Shown here piece after piece: positions 1-34,764 of a stretch of 64,000 nt of DNA (its first letter is position 1; every line of letters begins with the position of its first letter). Where the stretch lies: assembly GCF_024679245.1 (NCBI RefSeq), contig NC_090183.1, positions 19,384,707 through 19,448,706 on the forward strand, read 5' to 3'. The notes under the pieces are model-generated. The model was not told the origin of the DNA. It saw nothing but the letters and a program-made list of their open reading frames with translations, and made no database searches. This DNA is from Pseudorasbora parva. Taxonomy: Eukaryota > Chordata > Actinopteri > Cypriniformes > Gobionidae. A program made the position numbers and the translations under genes.

Positions 1-54
1 TGGACACCCTTGTGCTAATATTATTACTCAGAGATTGTTTTTAAGAAGCCTCAC

Positions 55-25389
<25,335 letters not shown>

Positions 25390-25952
25390 GACTGTTCCGT
25401 TAGACTCTCTTCTGGACGACGTGCCTTCTGCTTTGTGTACTTTTAATAATGTTGTATAACGTTTCAACTCTGGCCTAGTGGAGTTTGCTACTTCCCTGAA
25501 GGTAGGCAATTTCTACGTCAGTTTTCACGTCAGCCAATAGAAGCTCTGAAAAACTCACTTGGGCGTGACCCTCTGGGCGCTTGGTGTTGTACGGCAAGGC
25601 AAAAGAATCAAAGTTCCTGCTTGGCTATGAAAAGGCGTTTTAATAATTGCATCCCTTTTGCTTTTTCATAACTGTTAAAGAAAGGAAAGTTGAACGCAAC
25701 ACAAAAATAAATAACATTGATTTAAATAAAACATAAGAAAACACGCAGATGCTTATAAAATGTGTCATATATTTGTTAAAAAGGTATGTTTGTTGAAGTG
25801 GACGAAAGAGAGTCCTCTGACGTGTCACGTGACCATGTGGCATGGCGGTGTGGTCTTTTTTTACGTTCTATGGGTGTGGTAATGGAGAGAAGTAACTAAA
25901 ATACTCTTAATTTCTAAAATCCCAAGTCTCTATATATGCATGTTGAATTGAT
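25390..25952. promoter_or_regulatory. Shared upstream region of divergent acox1 and ten1
   Basis: These 563 bp separate the start codons of acox1 (minus) and ten1 (plus), so both 5' leaders and probably both promoters lie here. Visible motifs are a CCAAT box near 25535, ACGTCA CRE-like half sites near 25515-25530, and a perfect palindromic E-box GTCACGTGAC at 25824-25833, the form bound by USF/TFE3/TFEB factors. No TATA box is obvious. The acox1-side leader stays open in the acox1 frame up to an ATG at 25509, so a 40-residue N-terminal extension cannot be excluded, though the canonical start is at 25389. Confidence 0.6.
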
Positions 25953-28900
25953 ATGCTGCCTCCTACAGCCGCGTTTTACTTTCCTTGGGAGATAAACACA
26001 GACCTGGTGAAAGATGGTGCATCAGTGCGAACGTATGGCAGGTCGGTCCACTTGTTAATATTTTCAGAAATGTTTAGGTGCGGCATTTATTTATTTAACC
26101 CCATTATATATTTAATTTATCTGTGTAATCTTTTTCGCGTAGTTCTTTAAACTTCCGCATTTGTTACTAGGCTACATGTAGGATATGTTTTTCATTACAT
26201 GTCTTATTTTGTAAAAGTGAGCATTGATAGGCTACGTTGAAAAGCTGTTTATAATATGTTAGGAGATAACTAAATTGAGCCTTTGATATAACTATACAAA
26301 ACAAAAGTTTTGAACCAGAATAACGTCACGTTTGGTGTTATAAGAAAACATTACAGCCAAAATATTAGGGAAAACACTTAGTGTTTAACACATTTTTCTT
26401 ATTGGCAGACAAAACAGTAGATAATACTAAAACATTGATTTTGTCATTAATTGTATTTATCCAGTGAGATTTTTGTATGCACAAGGAGTCTGAAAACTCC
26501 CTCCCAAGTAAAAATGTGAATGAGATGAGCTCGTAATCAAGACTTCAGAAATGGGAAGTACAAAATTCCCGCTAGGAAGTTAAGGGAGTATAAATCCAGA
26601 ACTGCAGCAACATCTCCACAACACTTGAAGAAACCTGCCTGAAATGTGCAAGTGTACCTAGGACAAAAGTTTTATTTATTTATTTATTTATTTACATTTT
26701 TTATTAATTCAGGAAATGCATACAGAAATTGTACAAAATGTACACAATGAGAAATATCAAAACACTATAGACAAACAGCAGTATAATGGAAGATCAGAAA
26801 GAAAGAAGTGGGGGAAAACAAACAAAAAGGTAGCGAAAAGAAAGATCTTGAAATTAGAATATGTCCCCAGGGGCAGAACAGCAGGTCACCAACAGGGGCT
26901 GCCCCCTCCAAGAAGGGGGCGAGAGGTATGGGATGATTTTAGACTCAAAATGATTAATAAATTCACGCACAATTATCCACAAACGTTTTACTATCCACAA
27001 ACAAAGGCCTTAACTTGTAGGCAAAACACAGACTTGCATGAATGTGCTGCAGTTTGTATAAATAGAGACATTTTTGTAAATGCAAATGTTTTATTTTTCA
27101 TTCGTGTGTAATAATTTGCGCATGCAACTAAGATGTGCATTTGTGGATCAGGACTTTGTGTTGTTATGGATGAACATGAAGAAATTGGGGAATATAAGGT
27201 TCCATAGATGATATGTCTGACCGGGATGAACTTAAGAGGTACAGTTTTGATAATGATATTGACCTGGATATGCATTATTATAGTAATTTTGACATAAATT
27301 GCAATTATTACACAGAACAAGAATTCAACAAGAGTGTGGAAATGTATGGTGCTCTGTCCGTCATACATTTCAATAGTAGAAGTGGACATAGTGGACAAAA
27401 AAGTGGACAAAAAATTACTATGCATCAAAGAATTTCTTATGTCTTTTTAAAAAAAGACATAAAAGCTTACCATATTTACCATAAAAGCTATATCAGAGAC
27501 CTGGCTTGATGATGGCAAAGTAGGTGACGTGGGTCTTGAGGGATATGGTATGGGATGATTTGAGTGTCAAAATGAATACACGCACAATTATCCATGAACT
27601 TTTTACTATCCACAAACAAATGCCTTTCAACTTGTGTGAACAACTATGGATGACTTCTTTTTACGATTCTTGTTTGGGATTGCATAACAGCTAGAGATAT
27701 TCCTATTATCATCGATCAATATATATTTGAGAGTTCTCGTTTTCTGGGACTGTTTTCAAATAAAAGCTTCTTTTTTCTTTTTCTTTTTCTTTTTTGACAT
27801 AAACATACAGTGTATTCTTAAATCACAATTAACTTTTATATATCAAAGGCTCAAGGGAAAGTTGATTTCTCAATGAATCCCCCTTTTAATTATTTAGCAG
27901 TTAACGTGTCTTTTCTTCACTACCTGTTTTTGTCTGACTCTGCTGACCCAATGAGCATTTAAGCATGCCTGAACTGCAGTTTGTAGTATTGTATTAGTAT
28001 TGTATCCTTCTCATGGGCATTTAATAATTTTTGATTTTTCAGCTGAGTTAAATCTCTTTTTTGGCTCATTTTATCTGTAAAAGAAAATGTGCCTAATAAT
28101 TCTGCACACCTGAATATAAGGTGTTTTTCATTTCCAGCCTTCATGAACAATTATATATCACTTATAATTTAAATAAAAAAATGAATAGTAGTTAAGATGA
28201 ATGTGATTTGGAATTTTATTTAAACAATTCACAAAAAAAATCTAACCTTTCATTGAAGTAAAATAATTGGGGGTAAATCACATTGTTCAAGTTTTAAGTA
28301 GCTGTACAGCTTGAAGTGTAAAGCTGGTTCTCATAGACAGATATGACCTATTTATGAAAGAAATTAATTCGTCATTTAAACTGATGCAAACAGGGAATGT
28401 GAGTAGAGAAGTATGGAGTCAATATAATGCCTTAATGTTTTGCACAAAAATAAAGTTTTGCAAAACAAAAAAAAGAATTGAGGAGGAAAAAAATGTTTTG
28501 AAAACAAAAATAAAGATTTGCAAAGGAAAAATAAAGTATTGAGCGGGAAAAAATAAGTTTTGCAAACAAAAATAATAAATTGCAAAATAAAATAAAGTTG
28601 TGCAAAAATAAAAAAATATGCTCAATTACAAAATTCAATGACAGCTGTAATCCTATTTTATCTTTGCCACATATTTTTCATGCTCAAACCTACTAAATCA
28701 TTTGCAACGCTCATTTTATTCTGCGTTTGAGTCAAGCGTGCGCTCACGGTACTGGGTTTCCTTTGCGCTGCACTTTTCTGCACGGTTCTCTTTGTGGCAC
28801 TGGTTTGACGTGGGGGTGGAGTCAAGAAACGGGGGCACGCCCCCACCAAATACGTCATCGGCTGGAGACGGAGATCAAGCATGGCAGAGCAGAGGCAAGT

Positions 28901-31900
28901 GGGAGGATTCCAGGTATGTAAAGGTGTTTGTTTCCTATTATTTAGCGTTAAAATGTGTTTTATTGGTTTTTTTCTTCTTCTTCTTCTTCTAAATGCGATT
29001 ATTATTAACGGCCTTTGCCAAAGAAGTTAGAGATAATTTGCACATTAACTTGTTGTAAAATGATTTTTTCTTCTTCTAAATACGATTATTATTAACACTA
29101 TTTCCATCTTGATGTTGATGTGCATTAAACGGTATACGATACACCAGGACTTGCCTCAACACACCAGCCTGGACGTTTATACATTGCCTTAATGAAAAAC
29201 ATTCACACATTAGTTAGAAATGTCCTAATAAAATGTTTAAAAACTGCAAGATGCAGGTACATTTTTGTGACACGTTTATAAGTAGAATGACAAATGTTTA
29301 CTTAGGCTTAGCCACAGATGGACAGGAGAGGTTGTGGGGCACATTAAATTGGCAGACACATTGTGTTGTATATTTAGTTTTATTATATTACTACACACTC
29401 AGAAACGTAATGACAAAAATTAACTATATAAATAAAGAAATAACTAAATTATAACAAACATAGCTGTCTTTTTCATATTGTAAGGTGTACTCCAAAATAT
29501 TATGCAGTCTTTAGTGTTTTGTATATTTCATAACTAATTGAATACATTTCTTTTGTAGGTCGGTGGGCACTGATGCCACCAGGGTTGAATTGGGGCGTAC
29601 GGTAATGGAGAGACTGCTCTCCAAACTCCAGTATGCAGTGAGTCGCCAGCCGCTGGACTTAGATTACTTGCAATTTATATGCAGTCATGAATTTATTTTT
29701 ATCACATCAGTCCATAATCAAATTACAATCCCAGGTGCAGTGTGTTTTATTAGGATTTGTAATGCTGCATTCTCCCAATATAATGGTTATAAATCTTTCA
29801 TAAATCCTAATATAATGTTTTATCTTGCATATGTATTTACATTAGCATTTCTGTGTGTTCTAATTTTGTGCTCTTTTTTGCGACCCTTGTTTCATGTTTT
29901 CTGTAGTTATGCAAGCTTCTTGAAGCTGAATTTCCCAAATTGAGATCACTCGCTGGAGGGTGGCTGCTTTATAAGGCACCAGGTGCATTATATTTAATAC
30001 CAGAGCAGACACAAGCATGACAACGCATAACTGTATTAATGCAAACTGTACAAAAGTTATATTTTTAGTGGTATTAGACACTGGGTTACAATTGCACATT
30101 TTCTCCAGCCATCCCAAAGCTTTCACATGTACACATTCCCTTTTAGAATTTTTTTTATTTTTTTATAATTTTGCAGTCAGGGAAGTGATAGAGTAGTAGT
30201 AATCATTTTTTAGCTTCCACTTTATGGACATGAGCCTAATTGTACTGTGTGGGCCCCCTAATACTTGATGTGTTGTAATGTGTATTTGAATTGGCACAGG
30301 TGGCAGTGGAAGAAGGCGGCTCATTGTTGTCCCTCCAGACTCCGAGGGCTATACTGGCAACCGTATCAAAATGGCAACAACCACTGGAAGAACGGCACTC
30401 TACATGGTTCCTCTTCAAGATGGCATCATTGTGCCCACCGACCTAAAAAAGAAATGTATTCAATTAGTTATGAAATATACAAAACACTAAAGACTCTGCA
30501 TGATATTTTGGAGTACACCTTACAATATGAAAAAGACAGCTATGTTTGTTATAATTTAGTTATTTCTTTATTTATATAGTTAATTTTTGTCATTACGTTT
30601 CTGAGTGTGTAGTAATATAATAAAACTAAATATACAACACAATGTGTCTGCCAATTTAATGTGCCCCACAACCTCTCCTGTCCATCTGTGGCTAAGCCTA
30701 AGTAAACATTTGTCATTCTACTTATAAACGTGTCACAAAAATGTACCTGCATCTTGCAGTTTTTAAACATTTTATTAGGACATTTCTAACTAATGTGTGA
30801 ATGTTTTTCATTAAGGCAATGTATAAACGTCCAGGCTGGTGTGTTGAGGCAAGTCCTGGTGTATCGTATACCGTTTAATGCACATCAACATCAAGATGGA
30901 AATAGTGTTAATAATAATCGTATTTAGAAGAAGAAAAAAAAACATTTTAACGCTAAAAAAACAATCAACTTTACATACCTATCATTTTACAACAAGTTAA
31001 TGTGCAAATTATCTCTAACTTCTTTGGCAAAGGCCGTTAATAATAATCGCATTTAGAAGAAGAAGAAGAAAAAAACCAATAAAACACATTTTAACGCTAA
31101 ATAATAGGAAACAAACACCTTTACATACCTGGAATCCTCCCACTTGCCTCTGCTCTGCCATGCTTGATCTCCGTCTCCAGCCGATGACGTATTTGGTGGG
31201 GGCGTGCCCCCGTTTCTTGACTCCACCCCCACGTCAAACCAGTGCCACAAAGAGAACCGTGCAGAAAAGTGCAGCGCAAAGGAAACCCAGTACCGTGAGC
31301 GCACGCTTGACTCAAACGCAGAATAAAATGAGCGTTGCAAATGATTTAGTAGGTTTGAGCATGAAAAATATGTGGCAAAGATAAAATAGGATTACAGCTG
31401 TCATTGAATTTTGTAATTGAGCATATTTTTTTATTTTTGCACAACTTTATTTTATTTTGCAATTTATTATTTTTGTTTGCAAAACTTATTTTTTCCCGCT
31501 CAATACTTTATTTTTCCTTTGCAAATCTTTATTTTTGTTTTCAAAACATTTTTTTCCTCCTCAATTCTTTTTTTTGTTTTGCAAAACTTTATTTTTGTGC
31601 AAAACATTAAGGCATTATATTGACTCCATAGAGAAGACTTATCCTGTCGCCCCCTCTAGTGGACAGCTTTAATCATTATTTGCTCAGATAACGCAAGTCA
31701 ATGGGATTTTTTGGGAAAGTAAGTCTGAACAGTTAGAAAAGATATAAATAAACTAGTCAGACCAGTCTGAAGGTCTGAGCTGAGTTTGGTGAAGCATTAA
31801 AGTTATCATAATATTAATAATAAATAATACAAATGTTTAAATAGGTCTATATGCTGGCTCTATCAAGCAAACATAATAAAGAAAACTCAGAGAAATATCA

Positions 31901-33770
31901 CCCAATTCTGTACGTAATAAAATTGTAGTTTTTTTTTAATGATAACTAATAATATTTTAAAGGTATGTCATGCTCTTCAACCGACATGATTATTATTATC
32001 CCAAACCCTGCTAATTTTGTCAGTATCAATGGTTCTATCTTTTCACTTTTCTGTCTCTTTCTTTTCACGTGAACTGAATAGGCTACACATGCTTGCATTC
32101 ATTAATATAACTATTTCTATACAAATTTCAAAATGATTTAGGCTACATGTCACACGCCTATCTGCCTTTTAATGTAGGCCTAAATAAAAGATGAAAGTAG
32201 TAAATATCACAGACATATTATCATGGTACAGTTCAGCCTGTTATTTATTTTTTATTTCCGTTTCCCTTTTATCCAGAGAGACGGAACTATTTGCACTGTA
32301 TTTATCAATGAGAAATAGGCTATCATCTCAAATAATAGACTGTGGCTTACATTAATGGGGTCGCTTGCAAATCGCAACAACACGAATAACGTGACCAGCA
32401 ACATATTTCTGCTTTAAATATTGTGTGTAGTTATCAGTGTGTGGTGTTTTCAGACATTTGTTTTATTAAAATGCATTTGTCAGCCCCGCACTCGTATTCT
32501 GCCTGACAGAATGAAAGCTTGCGCTGAAGGCGGAGCTGTTTGACCAATCAGATGAAAGAGGCGTTTAAGCGCCGCCCACGCGTGGAAACGAAATATCGAA
32601 CCCATAAACCGATTTATAAACCACAAACGAAACATGAAAAATCGAGCCACAATCTCATTTTTTTGTTTTTTAAACTAAACAAAAAAAAACAAATAAACAC
32701 CCGATTTATCTGTTCTCGTTATTCCATTCCAAACAGCAAATGAAATGATCAAAACGTACACTGACCGTACACGGACCCCGTATGCCTTTCATACGGAGGG
32801 CTTCATTGATGCCTTAAATACGGAACGATTCCGTATTATACGGAATGGTTGGCAAACCCAGCTGGATCTCACGAAAAATGCGTATAAATAGTACGAGTGT
32901 GCAATGCCGTGGAATGTATTCGCCAAAACTCATTTTGGCGTGCATGATACGCTGTTTTTCGCGTGCATATGATACGCACTTTATGCACACATTGCACACT
33001 CGTACTATTTATACGCATTTATGTGTGACCCTAGGCTCCGGGGACGTTACCTTTGCTTCACAGGGCCTCCCCTTTCTTGAGTCCCCTTCACTGTCTTCTA
33101 CCACAAGCAGAATGAAGTGGAGCACACTGCTCTCCTTTTCTAATCTCTTAGTCAGACAGCCCTAACTAAAAATAATAATCAACAGATGCAGAAGATATAG
33201 AAATATACAGTTGTAAAGATAATTACAAAGAATGAAATGATATAAAGATAAAATAGCAATAACCTAAGATAAGTAAATATAAAATTAAAAATATTACCTT
33301 GTCTTTCCATCTAGACTTACAAGTTACGTGCCAGAAGAGTCCAAAGCTGTTCTAAGTTGTCAGCAGTCTTCTGCTCAGTGCCATGTGTCTGTACAAACAA
33401 CACTTGTTGAACCTTTCCAGCCCATACTTGGAGCTCAGTATTTTGTCCTTGGTGAAATTGAAAAAACTAATGGTGAGTTTATGACAATAAGATTAATATG
33501 ATTTTGCTCACTCAGTCTAAATCTAGATGCAGTTTTGTTGTTTGTATTCAGAATTGTTGTGTGTTTTACCAGGCTGGTTGTTTTAACCAGAATTTTCTGT
33601 TGCTTCCAGGATTAAGTGGAGTTCTACTGCATTCCCGTGCTTTGACTTGTGTTGATGGAGTAGACCTTACACTAATTCAACAGGCTATTGTGGAACAGAG
33701 ATGCTTCTTTAAGGAGAGAGAGACTAAGATGAATGTGCAAGCTCCCTGCTGTGAGAACCCTCCTACATAA
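25953..33770 (+). CDS. ten1: TEN1, CST telomere-capping complex subunit
   Basis: TEN1 is the small OB-fold subunit of CST (CTC1-STN1-TEN1), which binds single-stranded telomeric DNA, limits telomerase and assists C-strand fill-in by polymerase alpha. Three coding exons: 25953-26041, 33315-33472, 33610-33770 (stop TAA at 33768-33770). Phases 2 and 1 join cleanly and give 135 residues against 123 in human. Conserved stretches are the N-terminal FPWE and VRTYGR, the central TTLVEPFQ with YFVLGEIE, and the C-terminal RALTCVDGVDL followed by AIVEQR. Intron 1 is about 7.3 kb and carries a LINE fragment and the large foldback element; intron 2 is only 137 bp. The start is the first ATG, placed just before the conserved FPWE. 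The gene is divergent from acox1 and convergent with evpl. Confidence 0.93.
26930..27650. repeat. Imperfect direct repeat pair of about 95 bp
   Basis: 26930-27020 and 27546-27640 share GTATGGGATGATTT, ACGCACAATTATCCA and TTTTACTATCCACAAACAAA in the same order with several substitutions and a small indel. The pair surrounds a LINE coding fragment. Confidence 0.75.
27213..27560 (+). pseudogene. Non-LTR retrotransposon endonuclease fragment
   Basis: It encodes YYTEQEFNKSVEMYGALSVI followed by HFNSRS and, after a frame change, AISETWLDDGK and GLEGYGMG. These are the N-terminal part of the apurinic-type endonuclease of L2/CR1/Rex-like LINEs (IHFNSRS and ISETWL are typical). It is truncated on both sides and frameshifted, so dead. 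It lies in ten1 intron 1. Confidence 0.65.
28437..28615. repeat. Subterminal degenerate repeats, left arm
   Basis: Around eight degenerate units of the form TTTTGCAAA-ACAAAAATAAAG recur every 20-30 bp. The mirror set is at 31427-31605. Such arrays next to the ends often bind transposase; that role is inferred. Confidence 0.7.
28890..28922 (+). CDS. Possible first exon in left arm (inverse copy in right arm)
   Basis: ATGGCAGAGCAGAGGC opens MAEQRQVGGFQ, followed at once by the donor-like GTATGTAAAG, downstream of a GC-rich promoter-like segment. The same unit, pointing inwards from the other side, lies on the minus strand of the right arm near 31121-31170. It does not join the block at 29559 in frame, so another exon or a non-coding role is possible. 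Confidence 0.3.
29559..30490 (+). CDS. Spliced coding sequence inside the foldback element (hypothetical)
   Basis: Three exon-like blocks join in phase: 29559-29637 (acceptor TTTTGTAG; contains MERLLSKLQ; donor GTGAGT), 29907-29982 (acceptor TTTTCTGTAG; KLLEAEFPKLRSLAGGWLLY; donor GTGCAT) and 30300-30490 (acceptor TTGGCACAG; GSGRRRLIVVPPDSEGYTG, then ALYMVPLQDG; stop TAA 30488-30490). The pattern FPKL..GG..LL.....G.RRL.....GYT is reminiscent of a multi-copy uncharacterised teleost protein family, sometimes joined to HECT domains; this is from memory and not certain. The first exon is unclear: the arm ATG at 28890 gives a short peptide with donor GTATGT but does not join in frame. The last codons (from about GIIVPTD) read into the antisense of the right arm, so the protein is probably truncated. 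Confidence 0.45.
31427..31605. repeat. Subterminal degenerate repeats, right arm
   Basis: Inverse copy of the array at 28437-28615, in CTTTATTTTTGTTTTGCAAA orientation. Confidence 0.7.
31631..33314. other. ten1: Rest of ten1 intron 1
   Basis: AT-rich intron with a TACGGA-rich stretch (32755-32850, repeats of CCGTAT and ATACGG) and the hairpin at 32876-33020. Nothing else recognised. Confidence 0.5.
32876..33020. mobile_element. Hairpin MITE with perfect 31-bp inverted repeats
   Basis: 32876-32906 (AAATGCGTATAAATAGTACG...) and 32990-33020 are exact inverted copies over 31 bp around an 83-bp centre that itself carries GCCAAAA/TTTTGGC. Target duplications are not clear. Confidence 0.75.
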
Positions 33771-34764
33771 AGAACATGTGAAATATGATCATTTAAGAAC
33801 AATTTATCTACAATTTGAGAATGTAACTGTCAACTTCTCAAAAGCATAGGATTGTCAAATGGATTTTTACAGAATGTAATGTAAATTGATCATCACTGGC
33901 TAACTGTAAAAATAAAATTACTTGTAAATTATTTTACAAATAAGCAAGTAAAATATGCAGAGGCAAATGGCTCTCAATTTGTGTATTGTATTGCTATATA
34001 TACATTTAGCACAGTTACAACAGTATATCACAGTATGTGTTCGGCTTACTAAAATATGCATATAATACATGTAATACCTTTCTTGCATTGTGTGTTGATT
34101 TCATTAAATAGAAGCAAATTAGATGTAACAAAAAAGACAGAAGTCATTCTTTGCATTTTTTTTAATTATTCTCAATGATTCTCATCAGCAGTATTAGAAA
34201 GGACAGAGAATGGTAAAGACATAAATAATTAAAAGAATAACGATTTTAAATCAGAAATTGCACTTCTGGCCCATCATACCATGCATAACATTTTTATTTT
34301 ATTTTTTATAAATATTTATTTTGCTCTATGCATTACAATATTCTTCCCGTTACATACTGTAAAAATTAAGTAAACATAAGCATCTCATCAGTTGAGATTT
34401 TTAAATGGCTCTTAGTTAAATCTAACTAATGTTTATAATGTGATGAAATTGACAGATTTTTATAGCACCTGGGATTTACAGTAAATTGTATTACAAAGTA
34501 CAGCACAGATCAGATTAAGTACTTTAGAATTTCAAATGACATTTTTGCTGTTGTGTGTCTTTAAACATGTTTCCAAACAGGATTCCATTTATTTTTATTT
34601 TAACTTGATACATATTGAATCAACTGCACCCACTAAACACTTGCAATTATAATTTTTGTGTGTGAAATATAATATTTTCATCTTAGCCAAGGAGAGATGG
34701 TTGACAGTGTTGAAACTTGAATGCATGTTACATTTTGTAAACTGATGTAGACTATGAGTGTCTA
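33771..34764. other. Convergent 3' region between ten1 and evpl
   Basis: About 1 kb of AT-rich sequence between the two stop codons, holding both 3' UTRs. On the minus strand two overlapping AATAAA signals (TTTATT on the plus strand at 34588-34593 and 34594-34599) lie about 170 bp past the evpl stop. No CDK3-like coding sequence or other gene was recognised here. Confidence 0.6.
33911..33916 (+). promoter_or_regulatory. ten1: ten1 poly(A) signal (AATAAA)
   Basis: The first AATAAA downstream of the ten1 stop codon, about 140 bp after it. It is the likely cleavage signal; use is inferred from position only. Confidence 0.5.

Larger units (their letters stand above)
28412..31630. mobile_element. 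Large foldback element (3.2 kb) with arms of about 1.15 kb
   Basis: The left arm (28412 to about 29570) and right arm (about 30425 to 31630) are inverted copies. Three stretches encode identical peptides of 64-74 residues on opposite strands, and the visible differences are a few substitutions and indels. Outermost ends are TATGGAGTCAATATAATGCC and its exact inverse. GAGAAG flanks both sides (28406-28411, 31631-31636), a possible 6-bp target duplication. Each arm has AT-rich subterminal repeats, a GC-rich segment with GGGGGCACGCCCCC, and an ATG followed by a splice-donor-like GTATGT. The right arm has an extra insert of about 40 bp resembling its own exon/intron junction. The unique centre is about 850 bp with coding-like exons. 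It sits in ten1 intron 1. The superfamily was not recognised. Confidence 0.85.

Noticed and set aside
26716..27111. 131-codon open frame in ten1 intron 1
   Set aside because: Low-complexity Lys/Arg-rich start and no family resemblance; it overlaps a repeat.
28432..28638. Phe/Leu-rich open frames on the minus strand of the left arm
   Set aside because: They come from the T-rich complement of the subterminal repeats; identical frames recur in the inverse arm.
33771..34764. A hidden CDK3 gene between ten1 and evpl
   Set aside because: Looked for because of human synteny; no kinase-like exon (such as HRDLKPQN or DFGLAR codons) was seen in 1 kb of AT-rich sequence.
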